Positions 7,582 through 16,153 of a stretch of 64,000 nt of DNA are shown piece by piece. The stretch's first letter is position 1. The number at the start of each line of letters is the position of its first letter. The notes under the pieces are model-generated. The model searched no databases. It had not been told where the DNA came from and was given only the letters and a program-made list of their open reading frames with translations. Origin of the DNA: Leucobacter chinensis (GTDB taxonomy: Bacteria; Actinomycetota; Actinomycetes; Actinomycetales; Microbacteriaceae); contig NZ_JAHQZR010000015.1 in assembly GCF_019049105.1 (NCBI RefSeq), forward strand, positions 1 through 64,000, in the 5' to 3' direction. Made by a program: the position numbers and the translations under genes.

Positions 7582-8655
7582 GTGACGGAGCAGGCAGGCA
7601 GGGCGGCGATCGTGGTGTGCGCGCCCGACTCGTTTAAGGGAACGCACACGGCGGCCGAGGTCGCCGAGGCAATGCGCGACGGGGTGCGCGCGGCGGGCGG
7701 CAGCGCGATCTGCCTGCCGATCGCTGACGGGGGTGAGGGGACGATTGCGACGATCCACGCGGTGCTCGGCGGCGAGTACGTCGAGACGAGCACGGTTGAC
7801 CCCATGGGTGACCCGCTGACCGCGCACTATTTACGGGTGGGCGACCACGCCTACGTCGAGATGGCGGTCGCGAGCGGTATCCAGTTTGCGAAGCTCGAGG
7901 GCTTCGATGCTCTGCGCGCTTCGACCCGCGGGACGGGCCTGCAGATCGCCCATGCGCTGCGTGCCGGGTGCCGCTCGGTGACGGTCGCGGTTGGCGGCAG
8001 CTCAACGAGTGACGGCGGGCGCGGAGCGATCGAGGCCCTGAGCGAGGCGGGCTTCGGGCCCGTGGCAAGCGGCGAGGGGGCCAGGCATGCCGGCGCCACC
8101 ATCGCCGTGCTCACCGACGTCGAGACTCCCTACGAGCAGGCGGCTGAGGTGTTCGGGCCGCAGAAGGGCGTGCTGCCGGGAGAGATTGACGGGGTGACGG
8201 AGCGGTTGCGCGGGTATGCCGAGACGCTTCCGAGGAGCCCGATCGGGGTTGCATACACCGGCGCCGGCGGGGGGCTTTCGGGTGCCCTTTGGGCCGCGTG
8301 CGGGGCAGAACTCGTGAGCGGCATCGACTCGCTGCTCGGGCTCGTCGGCTTCGAAGAAGCGGCGCGAGGGGCCGACCTCGTGCTCACCGGCGAGGGGCGT
8401 TTCGACGGGCAGTCTGAAAGCGGCAAGGTCGTTGCTGGGGTGCTGCGCGCGAGCCGGGGGATCGGGGTCGCCTGCGCGGTCATCGCGGGTCAGTTGGCCG
8501 AAGGTGGCGAAGCGCTGGCCGAGCGCATGGGGTTTGCCGGAGCGATGACCGCTTCGACGCTCGACGAGATTCGCGAGGCGGCGCGAGAGGCAACGCAGGA
8601 CGCGGCGCCAGAGGCGACCCTCTTCAACCGCCTCAGCGCGCGAGATGCTCGCTAA
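7582..8655 (+). CDS. glxK: Glycerate kinase
   Basis: A 357-residue kinase of the GarK/GlxK family, which phosphorylates D-glycerate with ATP to 2-phosphoglycerate (3-phosphoglycerate in some members). Family signatures are CAPDSFKGT at the N-terminus, LPIADGGEGT, the central GSSTSDGGRGA, and GADLVLTGEGRFDGQSESGK near the C-terminus. I chose GTG at 7582 because AGGAGG lies 5 bases upstream and homology begins at the next residues; an earlier GTG at 7534 lacks a site. It stands alone on the plus strand and its end overlaps the convergent gene by 23 bases. Supply of glycerate from hydroxypyruvate or glyoxylate metabolism is plausible, and the hydroxyacid dehydrogenase at 2673 could contribute. 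Confidence 0.9.
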   Translation: MTEQAGRAAIVVCAPDSFKGTHTAAEVAEAMRDGVRAAGGSAICLPIADGGEGTIATIHAVLGGEYVETSTVDPMGDPLTAHYLRVGDHAYVEMAVASGIQFAKLEGFDALRASTRGTGLQIAHALRAGCRSVTVAVGGSSTSDGGRGAIEALSEAGFGPVASGEGARHAGATIAVLTDVETPYEQAAEVFGPQKGVLPGEIDGVTERLRGYAETLPRSPIGVAYTGAGGGLSGALWAACGAELVSGIDSLLGLVGFEEAARGADLVLTGEGRFDGQSESGKVVAGVLRASRGIGVACAVIAGQLAEGGEALAERMGFAGAMTASTLDEIREAAREATQDAAPEATLFNRLSARDAR

Positions 8656-9274
8656 CGAGCGCGACGCCCGGGCCTGAGAGCCTGCCCTCGCCGACCTCGC
8701 GACCCGTCGCCGTGAGCAGCAGGTCGAGGGCGCTCGCCGTCACCTCGGGGCCTTCACCCCAGGATGATCCGCCGCCATTGGTCACGAGACGCACCCGCGT
8801 CGCCAGCTCGCGGCAGCCGCCAAACGAGGCCGGCGTGCGCACGAGGGAGTCGATGGCGTCGTGTATTGCCCAGGCCTCGTACTCGTGCGAGATGCCGAGG
8901 GGGCGCCGAATGTCTTCGCCGTGCGCGATGGCCTCGACGAGTCGGGTACTTGGGCTTGCGGGCGGCGACTTCGTGAGGGTGCGAGCCGCGCGAAAGGCCT
9001 CGAGCGTGTGCGCGCCCGTCGCACCCTGGTGCCGCTTCACGCCCCGCTCGTTGGCACGATCGAAGTTGCCGCCGCTCGCGATCATGCTGCCCACGAAGGC
9101 GAGCTTGCCCGTGTGAGCGGTGTCGACGAGGTGGGCGAGAACGTCGTGCACGCTCCACCCGGCGCAGAGCGAGGGGGTGGCCCACTGGTCGTCGGTGAGG
9201 TGCGCGAGATCGTCAGCGAGCCTGCCGCGCTCGTCGTGAACGAACGACCAGATTTCGGCGGTGCTTGGCGGCAT
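8633..9274 (-). CDS. Mycothiol-dependent maleylpyruvate isomerase-type (DinB-fold) protein
   Basis: A 213-residue protein with the N-terminal domain of the mycothiol-dependent maleylpyruvate isomerase family. CAGWSVHDVLAHLVD at 37-51 supplies a metal-binding His48, and EAIAHGED supplies Glu114 and His118, which together match the family's His/Glu/His metal site. The start ATG at 9274 has AGGAG upstream. The family adds or uses mycothiol, the actinobacterial thiol, in detoxification or isomerisation, but the substrate of this member is unknown. It converges on and overlaps the glycerate kinase gene by 23 bases and diverges from the acyl-CoA ligase gene. Confidence 0.8.
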   Translation of the reverse strand: MPPSTAEIWSFVHDERGRLADDLAHLTDDQWATPSLCAGWSVHDVLAHLVDTAHTGKLAFVGSMIASGGNFDRANERGVKRHQGATGAHTLEAFRAARTLTKSPPASPSTRLVEAIAHGEDIRRPLGISHEYEAWAIHDAIDSLVRTPASFGGCRELATRVRLVTNGGGSSWGEGPEVTASALDLLLTATGREVGEGRLSGPGVALVSEHLAR

Positions 9275-9449
9275 GAGGGGCTCCTTTGGCGGGTGGTGAG
9301 TTTGAGAATAGCGCGGCGGGGTGCAAACTGCACACCCCAATACGCGAACTGGGCCAACAACGTCCCTGAACCGCGCGGCCCACTGCTCGTACCATGGGGC
9401 AATGCCATTGGGAAGCTGATCACTGGCGATCGGCTCAGAAGGGACGGCA

Positions 9450-11012
9450 ATGACGCTGACACATTTGCTTTGGGAGTCGCCCGCCGCGGGCACACGAAAC
9501 GACTGCCTCGGAGACGAAGATCGCATACTGAGCTACGCCGAGGTCGAAGACTTGGCGCTCGCCTTTGCCGAGCAGCTCGCTGAGCTCGGGGTGGCCGAGG
9601 GCGAGGTGCTCGGCATCATGCTCGAGAACAGCATCGAGCTTGTCATCGGCATGCTCGGGGCGTGGATCGCGGGGGTCACCGCGACCCCGATCAACCCGAC
9701 GTTCACCGAGCGAGAGCTGAGCTACCAGCTCGAAGATTCGGCGGCGAAGCTGCTGCTCACCGAGCGCAGCATTCTCGACCGGCTGCCGGGCCTCACCGCG
9801 CCGGGTTCGGCCGTGCCGGTGCTCGACGTTGCCGCGATGCGCACCGAGCGATCGGGTGACGCCGGGACTATAGAGATCGACCCCGAGAGCATCGCGCTGC
9901 TCATTTACACGAGCGGATCGACGGGCCAGCCGAAGGGCGTCATGCTCGACCACGCCAACCTTGACGCGATGGCGCGCGGCATGGCCGCTCACGCCGAGAT
10001 GACCGCCGAAGAGCGCGCGCTCGTCGTGCTGCCCTTCTTTCACGTCAACGCGATTTGCGTGAGCTGGCTGGCACCCATGTCGGTTGGCGGATCGACGATC
10101 ATCTTGAGGCGGTTTGCGCCGGTCGCCTTCCTTGAGGCGATCGAGAAGCACCGGCCGACGTACTTCTCGGTCGTGCCCGCGATTCTCGCGCGGCTCGTGC
10201 AGTTGCCGAGCGACGTGAGTACCGACTTCAGCTCGATCCGCTTCGTGATTTGCGGGGCGGCTCCGGTGTCTCGCGAGCTGCTGCAGTTGTGTGCCGAACG
10301 TTTCGGGCTGCTCATCATCGAGGGCTACGGCCTCACCGAGGCGACCTGTGTTTCGGCGGGCAACCCCCTGCGCGGGCCACAGAAGCTCGGAACCGTGGGG
10401 CCCGTGGTGGTGGGCCAGGAGCTCAAGCTCACCGATGAGCATGGAGCCGAGGTTGCGGTGGGTGAGCGCGGCGAGGTGCGCATCAAGGGCGCCACGGTCA
10501 TGCGCGGTTACCTCGGCAGGCCAGAGGCGACCGCCGAGACCGTCGTTGACGGCTGGCTGCGCACGGGCGACGTCGGCGTGCTCGACGAAGACGGTTATCT
10601 GAGCATCGTCGACCGCATCAAAGACATGATCATTCGTGGCGGCGAGAACATTTACCCGAAAGAGATCGAGGCGCATCTCGCGACTCACCAGGCAGTGCTC
10701 GAATCGGCCGTCGTCGGCGCACCACACCCAACGTTGGGTGAGGTTCCCGTTGCCTACGTCGTCACGCAGTCCGGCAGCGAGGCGACCGCTGCCGAGTTGC
10801 TTGCCCACTGCTCGGCTGGCCTCATGAAAATCAAGGTGCCCGCGAGGCTCGAGGTCGTGAGCGACCTGCCGAGAAACCCCGTCGGCAAGGTCGATAAGCC
10901 AGAACTCAGGCGGCAGACAGTGCCGATTGGGTCGGCGAACGACGTGGGCGCCCCACACAACGCCGCCGCGGTGAGCGAGAGCGCCGCCGCGACCGCCGGA
11001 GTCGGCGTGTAG
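9450..11012 (+). CDS. Acyl-CoA synthetase (class I adenylate-forming enzyme)
   Basis: A 520-residue AMP-forming ligase that activates a carboxylic acid to its CoA thioester. The P-loop-like motif IYTSGSTGQPKGVM is near residues 152-165, and the adenine-binding motif GYGLTEATCVS and the hinge RTGDVG follow. The C-terminal small domain has IIRGGENIYPKEIE and the catalytic Lys in PRNPVGKVDK. Length and motifs are those of medium/long-chain fatty acid ligases. A 60-residue Ala/Val-rich tail follows the last motif. It is the first gene of a four-gene cluster with a membrane protein, a desaturase-like flavoenzyme and a PucR regulator, so it probably feeds an acyl-CoA or a hydrophobic acid into that unit. 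Confidence 0.9.
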   Translation: MTLTHLLWESPAAGTRNDCLGDEDRILSYAEVEDLALAFAEQLAELGVAEGEVLGIMLENSIELVIGMLGAWIAGVTATPINPTFTERELSYQLEDSAAKLLLTERSILDRLPGLTAPGSAVPVLDVAAMRTERSGDAGTIEIDPESIALLIYTSGSTGQPKGVMLDHANLDAMARGMAAHAEMTAEERALVVLPFFHVNAICVSWLAPMSVGGSTIILRRFAPVAFLEAIEKHRPTYFSVVPAILARLVQLPSDVSTDFSSIRFVICGAAPVSRELLQLCAERFGLLIIEGYGLTEATCVSAGNPLRGPQKLGTVGPVVVGQELKLTDEHGAEVAVGERGEVRIKGATVMRGYLGRPEATAETVVDGWLRTGDVGVLDEDGYLSIVDRIKDMIIRGGENIYPKEIEAHLATHQAVLESAVVGAPHPTLGEVPVAYVVTQSGSEATAAELLAHCSAGLMKIKVPARLEVVSDLPRNPVGKVDKPELRRQTVPIGSANDVGAPHNAAAVSESAAATAGVGV

Positions 11013-11035
11013 CGCGACGCGCCACGGTTTTTCTA

Positions 11036-11067
11036 GGCCGCCCCGAAGCGAACGCGGGGTGTCGGCC
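11036..11067 (+). other. Possible hairpin between acyl-CoA ligase and membrane-protein genes
   Basis: GGCCGCCCCG and CGGGGTGTCGGCC can pair around an AAGCGAACG loop with a small bulge. There is no T-run after it. It could attenuate or process the transcript between the two genes. Confidence 0.3.
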
Positions 11068-11141
11068 TCACTTGCGGTGCCTTGGCCGCCGCATGCCCAT
11101 TTTCGTTCAGCATTCATACACCTGTCACCAAAGGAGTTGTC

Positions 11142-13136
11142 ATGGGATATCACCAACCGAGGCTTCCGAATATCGAGCCCGATGAGTTTTTGCGCAGCAC
11201 GTTTCAAGAGCGCATCAAGTTTGTGTCGAAGGAGTGGGGTGAGTGGGGTTTTGGTGCGGCGCGCAAGATCTCGGTCATGTACCTCGTGAAGCTCTTTGGC
11301 GGGTGGCTGCTTGGCGGTGCTCTCGTAATCACGCTCACCTCGGGACTGAACCCCCTCGATGTGGCTTCGTGGTGGACCAACCCGATCGTGTACCAGAAGT
11401 ACCTTGTCATGGCGATGCTGCTCGACGCGATTGGGGTGGCGGGGTCCTGGGGCCCGCTCGCCGGCAAATTTGGCCCCTACACGGGCGGCATTCTGTTCTG
11501 GTCACGACCAGGCACGATCAAGCTGAGCCCGTATAAGTGGATCCCGTGGCGCGGCGGCAACCGGCGCACGATCTTCGACGTGTTTCTGTACTGGGGGTTC
11601 CTCTTCTCGATGGGTCTCGCTCTGCTCTCGCCTGGGCAGACGGCGGCAGACCTGCCGGCGCTCGCTCGCTTTCAGGCGTTGCTCACCGACCCAGCGAACG
11701 GGGTACCGTCGTGGCTTGCGAACAATGCCGAGAGCTTCATGCTCATTCAGACCACCCCGCTCATCAGCGCCGTCATCTTCCTGTGCCTCATCGGCATGCG
11801 CGACAAGATTATCTTCCTCGCGGCACGTTCTGAGCAGTACCTGCTGCCCGTCGTGTGCTTCATCGTGTTCCCCAACCTGTTCGAGGTGACCGACATGGTG
11901 ATCGCGCTCAAAATCTTCCTCGTGACGGTGTGGGTAGGCGCGGGCTTCTCGAAGCTCAACCGGCACTTCAGCCCGGTGATTCCACCGATGCTCAGCAACA
12001 CGCCCTTCTGGCCGCCACGCTGGCTCAAGAAGAAGGCCTACCAGGATTACGACAACGACAACCTGCTTCCCGGCCCCATCGCGCACTTCTTTGCACACGT
12101 GCTCGGTACAATCGTCGAGATCGCAGCGCCACTCACCATGCTCTTTGTCGTCGGTCAGGCATTCGGCGGCCAGGTCACCGTGACGCTTGCGACGCTGCTC
12201 ATGGTCGGGTTCTGCCTCTTCATCATCTCGACCTTCCCGATTGCGGTGCCACTCGAGTGGAACCTCCTCTTCGCCATCTGTGCCGTGGTCTTTTTCATCG
12301 GCTACCCGAACTCGGCCGGTTTCAGCGTGTTCGACATGTCACAGCCGTGGATGCCGTTTTCGGTCATCGCCGTGCCCGTCTTCTTCGTGATCTTCGGGAG
12401 CATTCGACCCGACAAGGTATCGTTTCTTGCGGCGCTTAGACAGTACGGCGGCAACTGGGCGACGGGACTCTGGGCGATTCACCCCGATGCCGAGAAGAAA
12501 CTGCACCGGGTATACCGCCCGACCCTCGATCAGATCGACCAGTTCCAGGCAATGGGGCTGCCGTACAAGCAGGCCGAGACCTTTCTCGAGGTGTCGCTCG
12601 CATGGCGCGCGCTACACACGCAGGGTCGCGGGCTCTTCTCGATCATGCTGCAAAACGTGCCCGACATCGACCACCGCCGGGTGCGCGAGGGCGAGTTCGC
12701 CTGCAACGCGATGATCGGCTTCAACTTCGGCGAGGGACACTTTCACGACGAAGAGCTCATCGCGGCGATTCAGGAGCAAGCCCACTTCGAGCCCGGCGAG
12801 TTCATTGTCGCCTGGGCTGAGTCTGAGCCGCTCTGGCACGGCTATCAGGAGTACAAGCTCATCGACGCGGCCCTCGGCGTTGTTGAGCGGGGCCGCTGGC
12901 AGGTGAAGGATGCCGCGCAGGCGCAGCCCTGGCTTCCCGACGGCCCGTTGCCCCTCACCGTCACCTGGCGTTCGCCAGACTTCGACAAGTTGCGCTTCAC
13001 CGCAACCGATATCATCGGCCCTGACGCCGAGCCGCCGCTCACCGACGGCACCGGCGGCATTGACGTCGCGAATACCGACCTCGTGAACGTCGTGGCCGAG
13101 GCTGAAGAAGCGCTCACGGAGGGAGTGAAGCGATGA
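11142..13136 (+). CDS. Large multi-pass membrane protein of unknown function (DUF3556-like)
   Basis: A 664-residue protein. An N-terminal cytosolic stretch (GYHQPRLPNIEPDEFLRSTF) is followed by roughly eight to ten hydrophobic segments up to about residue 430. A soluble C-terminal domain of about 200 residues includes RVYRPTLDQIDQFQAMGLPY and GEGHFHDEELIAAIQEQAHF. From memory it resembles the DUF3556 family of actinobacterial membrane proteins; I cannot check this. ATG 11142 is chosen because AAGGAG lies 6 bases upstream. Its stop overlaps the FAD enzyme start by 4 bases, so the two are probably translated together. Short conserved motifs such as FSKLNRHF and SNTPFWPP could be functional, but no catalytic role can be assigned. 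Confidence 0.7.
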   Translation: MGYHQPRLPNIEPDEFLRSTFQERIKFVSKEWGEWGFGAARKISVMYLVKLFGGWLLGGALVITLTSGLNPLDVASWWTNPIVYQKYLVMAMLLDAIGVAGSWGPLAGKFGPYTGGILFWSRPGTIKLSPYKWIPWRGGNRRTIFDVFLYWGFLFSMGLALLSPGQTAADLPALARFQALLTDPANGVPSWLANNAESFMLIQTTPLISAVIFLCLIGMRDKIIFLAARSEQYLLPVVCFIVFPNLFEVTDMVIALKIFLVTVWVGAGFSKLNRHFSPVIPPMLSNTPFWPPRWLKKKAYQDYDNDNLLPGPIAHFFAHVLGTIVEIAAPLTMLFVVGQAFGGQVTVTLATLLMVGFCLFIISTFPIAVPLEWNLLFAICAVVFFIGYPNSAGFSVFDMSQPWMPFSVIAVPVFFVIFGSIRPDKVSFLAALRQYGGNWATGLWAIHPDAEKKLHRVYRPTLDQIDQFQAMGLPYKQAETFLEVSLAWRALHTQGRGLFSIMLQNVPDIDHRRVREGEFACNAMIGFNFGEGHFHDEELIAAIQEQAHFEPGEFIVAWAESEPLWHGYQEYKLIDAALGVVERGRWQVKDAAQAQPWLPDGPLPLTVTWRSPDFDKLRFTATDIIGPDAEPPLTDGTGGIDVANTDLVNVVAEAEEALTEGVKR

Positions 13137-14587
13137 CCACAGCGGTCGTTGTTGGCAGCGGACCGAACGGGCTCGCCGCCGCGACCGTGCTCGCCCGCGC
13201 TGGCGTTCAGGTCACCGTCGTCGAGGCTGCCGAGCAGCTCGGCGGCGGTGCCCGCTCGACCGAGTCGCCCATCTCGGGTCTCGTGCAAGACCACTGCGCT
13301 GCCGTGCACCCCATGGCGCCCGGCTCGCCCTTCTTCAAGACCCTCGATCTCGAGGCGATGGGGGTGCGCTGGGCGCGGGCGCCGATCGATGCGGCTCACC
13401 CGCTCGACGGCGCCGAGCCGGGTTTCTTGCACACCTCGGTCGATGAGACCGCGGCGGGGCTCGGCCGTGACGGCGCCCGCTGGGCGGGGGCCTTCGGTCC
13501 ATCGGCCCGGGCGTTTGACCGGCTCTCTGGCGTCATCATGTCGCCCATGCTGAGGGTGCCACGGCACCCGCTCCTGCTCGCCCGCATGGGGCTCGTCGCA
13601 GGCCCGCCACCATCGCTCGTGGGTAAGCTCTTTCGCGACGAGCGAGCTCGGGCCCTTTTCATGGGCGTTGCCGCTCACGCTTGTCAGCCGCTCACGCAGC
13701 CGCTCGTGACGGGCATCGGAGCGGGCATCATCATCGCCGGCCACGCGGTTGGCTGGCCCGTGATCGAGGGCGGCACCGGCCGCTTCACCGACGCCCACAT
13801 CGAGATGCTTCGCGGCATGGGTGTGCGCTTCGAGACGGGGCAGCGGGTGAACCGCCTTTACGAGCTGCCGCCCCGTGACATCACGATGCTTGACGTGCAC
13901 CCCCGAATCACCGCGGGCATTCTCGCCGAGCAGCAGCCGGCGCGAGCCCGGGCTGCCTTTCGCCGCTTCAAACCGGGCCCCGCCGCGTTCAAAGTCGACT
14001 TCGCGGTCGACGGCGGCGTGCCCTGGCTCGACGAGCGCGTCTCGCAGGCGGGAACGGTGCACCTCGGCGGATCCGCCGAAGAAATCGTCGCGACCGAACG
14101 CGAGGTCGGAGCGGGGCGCATGCCCGCTCGCCCCTTCGTGCTCGTCGGCCAGCAGGCGGCCGCCGACCCGACGCGAGCGAGCGGATCGATCGTGCCCATC
14201 TATGCCTACGCGCACGTTCCCGCGGGCTACTCCGGCGACGCGACCGAGGCGATCATCGCCCAGATCGAGCGCTTTGCGCCGGGGTTTCGTGAGCGCATCG
14301 TCGCGCTCAGTTCGCGCACGACGGCCGAGAGTGAGGCCGAGAACGAGAACTTTCTCGGCGGCGATATTCTCACCGGCGCGAAGTCGCCCCTGCAGTTTCT
14401 GCTCGGGCCGCGCCTCAGCGCACACCCTTACGACACAGGCATCCCAGGGGTGTATTTGTGCTCGGCCGCGACCCCTCCCGGGCCCGGGATTCACGGCATG
14501 GGCGGGTATAATTCAGCTCAGCGAGCGCTGCAGTTTTTGCAGCACCGAAGCGCCGTGCACACCGAGGTGCACGAGCCATGCCGGTAG
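13133..14587 (+). CDS. FAD-dependent phytoene-desaturase-like oxidoreductase
   Basis: A 484-residue flavoprotein. The N-terminal FAD-binding Rossmann motif VVGSGPNGLAAATVLARAG is followed by a Glu that would bind the ribose and then LGGGARS. The C-terminal segment LCSAATPPGPGIHGMGGYNSA matches the second FAD-contact motif of the carotenoid desaturase / phytoene dehydrogenase-related family (COG1233). No crt genes are nearby, so a carotenoid substrate is not implied. The neighbours suggest a lipid or acyl substrate at the membrane. Its start overlaps the membrane-protein stop by 4 bases and its end overlaps the PucR gene by 10 bases. The enzyme family oxidises, isomerises or saturates hydrophobic substrates. 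Confidence 0.85.
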   Translation: MTTAVVVGSGPNGLAAATVLARAGVQVTVVEAAEQLGGGARSTESPISGLVQDHCAAVHPMAPGSPFFKTLDLEAMGVRWARAPIDAAHPLDGAEPGFLHTSVDETAAGLGRDGARWAGAFGPSARAFDRLSGVIMSPMLRVPRHPLLLARMGLVAGPPPSLVGKLFRDERARALFMGVAAHACQPLTQPLVTGIGAGIIIAGHAVGWPVIEGGTGRFTDAHIEMLRGMGVRFETGQRVNRLYELPPRDITMLDVHPRITAGILAEQQPARARAAFRRFKPGPAAFKVDFAVDGGVPWLDERVSQAGTVHLGGSAEEIVATEREVGAGRMPARPFVLVGQQAAADPTRASGSIVPIYAYAHVPAGYSGDATEAIIAQIERFAPGFRERIVALSSRTTAESEAENENFLGGDILTGAKSPLQFLLGPRLSAHPYDTGIPGVYLCSAATPPGPGIHGMGGYNSAQRALQFLQHRSAVHTEVHEPCR

Positions 14588-15852
14588 TGGGGGCGACGAT
14601 GGGTGATCTGCACATGCGGGAGTTGGTCGCGCAGGCAGGCCGCAACCTGCAAGAGATGGGGCCGCGCATTGTTGACGAGATGACCGAGCTCCTTTCTGAA
14701 CGGGTTGCGGGGCTCGACCAAGACCCGCAACTCATCGAGATGCTGCACGCCAGCATCGATGGGAACGTTTGGACCCTCGGCCACATTCTCACGAACGACA
14801 TCGGCGTCGACTCGATGCAGCCGAACACGGGCGCGGTCGAGTATGCGGTGCGGCTCGCGCAGCGTGACGTTCCGCTCGGTTCGCTGACCCGCGCGTACTA
14901 CCTCGGCCAGTCGATGTGCGTGAGGCGGGGCATCGACGCGGTCGACCAGCTGCAGCTTGAAGACAAAGAGATGCAGATGAACATTGTGCGTCTCGTGACC
15001 GACGTCGTGCACAACTATTTCGACTGGATTTTGCAGTATGTCGTTGAGGTGCACGTCGTCGAACAGCAGAAGTGGTGGACGGCGAGGGCGGTCACGAACG
15101 CCGCCGCCGTGCTCAAGGTTCTGCGAGGCGAACCAGCATCGGCGGCTGGCTTCGAGGCAAAGACCCGCTACTCGCTCGAGCAGCAGCACCTCGCGATCAT
15201 CGCGTGGCTCGAGTTCGAGACCCCCGACACCGAAGACCAGCAGCGCATCGACCAACTCCTGCGACGCATTGCGTCGCTCGTGCACTCGACCAAGCCGCCG
15301 CTCATCACGGCCTCTGACCGCTCAACTGCCTGGGCGTGGGTTGCGCTTCCCGACCCTGAGCTCACGCCGAGCCTCTTGCGGCGGCTCGCTGAGTTCGCCG
15401 ACTCAGACGAGGCCCGCAACATTCGCTTTGCGATCGGCGGCTCGGCGAACGGTATCGAGGGGTTTAAGCGCAGCCATGAGCAGGCGGCGAAGGCCCGCCA
15501 CGTCGCCCTCGGTGCCCAACGCTACCGCGAGGCCCGCCTGGTCTCGTTCACCGACCCCGACGTGGGCTTTCTCTCGCTCATCATGCACGACACCCAGAGC
15601 GCTCTCACCTGGACCAAGGAGGTGCTCGGCCAGGTCGCAACCGAGGGCGAGGCCACGGCGGCCCTGCGCGAAACCCTCGCCACCTTCTACGCCACGGGCG
15701 AGAACTCGTCGCGCACCGCCGAACTGCTCGGCCTGCACCGCAACACCGTGCGGCAGCGCGTCGCCCGCTTTGAGCAGGAGCGCGGCGCCAAGCGCACGAA
15801 CGGCCTCGAGATCTCGCTCGCGCTGAAGCTCTTCGACCTTTTGGGTGGCTGA
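14578..15852 (+). CDS. PucR family transcriptional regulator
   Basis: A 424-residue regulator. The N-terminal about 150 residues form a sensor of the type often found before GGDEF-like/PucR domains (rich in helices; TNDIGVDSMQPNTGAVEYA). A middle domain spans about 190-340. The C-terminal PucR helix-turn-helix reads YATGENSSRTAELLGLHRNTVRQRVARFEQ. It overlaps the flavoenzyme gene by 10 bases. An alternative start is ATG 14599, which would remove seven residues. As the last gene of the cluster it probably controls the acyl-CoA ligase / membrane protein / flavoenzyme unit, sensing a substrate or acyl product, but no operator is evident. Confidence 0.88.
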   Translation: MPVVGATMGDLHMRELVAQAGRNLQEMGPRIVDEMTELLSERVAGLDQDPQLIEMLHASIDGNVWTLGHILTNDIGVDSMQPNTGAVEYAVRLAQRDVPLGSLTRAYYLGQSMCVRRGIDAVDQLQLEDKEMQMNIVRLVTDVVHNYFDWILQYVVEVHVVEQQKWWTARAVTNAAAVLKVLRGEPASAAGFEAKTRYSLEQQHLAIIAWLEFETPDTEDQQRIDQLLRRIASLVHSTKPPLITASDRSTAWAWVALPDPELTPSLLRRLAEFADSDEARNIRFAIGGSANGIEGFKRSHEQAAKARHVALGAQRYREARLVSFTDPDVGFLSLIMHDTQSALTWTKEVLGQVATEGEATAALRETLATFYATGENSSRTAELLGLHRNTVRQRVARFEQERGAKRTNGLEISLALKLFDLLGG

Positions 15853-16153
15853 GCGGGGGCGCGGTGCTTCGGGCTGCGCCCCCCGCCCCCCCCGCTCGCG
15901 CTCGGCTCGCGTCCGGCTCGCGCTCGGCTGCGCTCGACGCGCGCTCGGGCCGTTTCCTGCCCGTTTGCGGTCTACTTGACGAAAAGCAGGGTGTTATCGC
16001 CGAAACACCCTGCTTTTCGTCAAGTAGATGCCGTATCCGGTTTCAGCGGCGGATCCGCCAGCCTCAGCCCACTCGCCACCCGTTAGCGGCACCATTTCGC
16101 CCGGAGCAGCGCCCGGCCACCCGGCAACCGGCCGCCCCGCACCCGCCGCAGCG
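15853..16153. other. Intergenic region between convergent pucR and fec operons
   Basis: About 300 bases without a gene. It holds a GC-only hairpin right after the pucR stop (GCGGGGGCGC at 15853-15862 against GCGCCCCCCGC at 15876-15886), a GCTCGCGCTCGG-type repetitive tract at 15891-15945, and the 25-bp-arm palindrome at 15971-16028, listed separately. The remainder up to the fecD stop is GC-rich and shows no gene. Confidence 0.7.
15948..16028. repeat. Dispersed palindromic element, copy A
   Basis: Core arms 15971-15995 and 16004-16028 are perfect 25-bp complements around an 8-base loop. Bases 15974-15995 (starting ACTTGACGAAAAGCAGG) are identical to the core of copy B at 42455-42476. The flank 15948-15980 also resembles the reverse complement of 42500-42533, so the shared unit extends beyond the palindrome and lies in the opposite orientation. 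It sits between convergent transcripts and may act as a two-way terminator. Confidence 0.85.

Noticed and set aside
9435-11207. A 590-codon open frame on the minus strand
   Set aside because: It lies antisense to the acyl-CoA ligase gene, has the Arg/His/Gly-rich composition of a GC-rich shadow frame, and shows no domain.
12845-14494. A 549-codon minus-strand frame
   Set aside because: It is antisense to the membrane-protein and flavoenzyme genes, both of which have clear motifs and ribosome sites.
13133-14587. Internal deletion in the flavoenzyme where many desaturases have an extra beta-strand after the TG motif
   Set aside because: The sequence through ELPPRDITMLDVHPRI looks like a normal subtype of this family, so I do not call it truncated.
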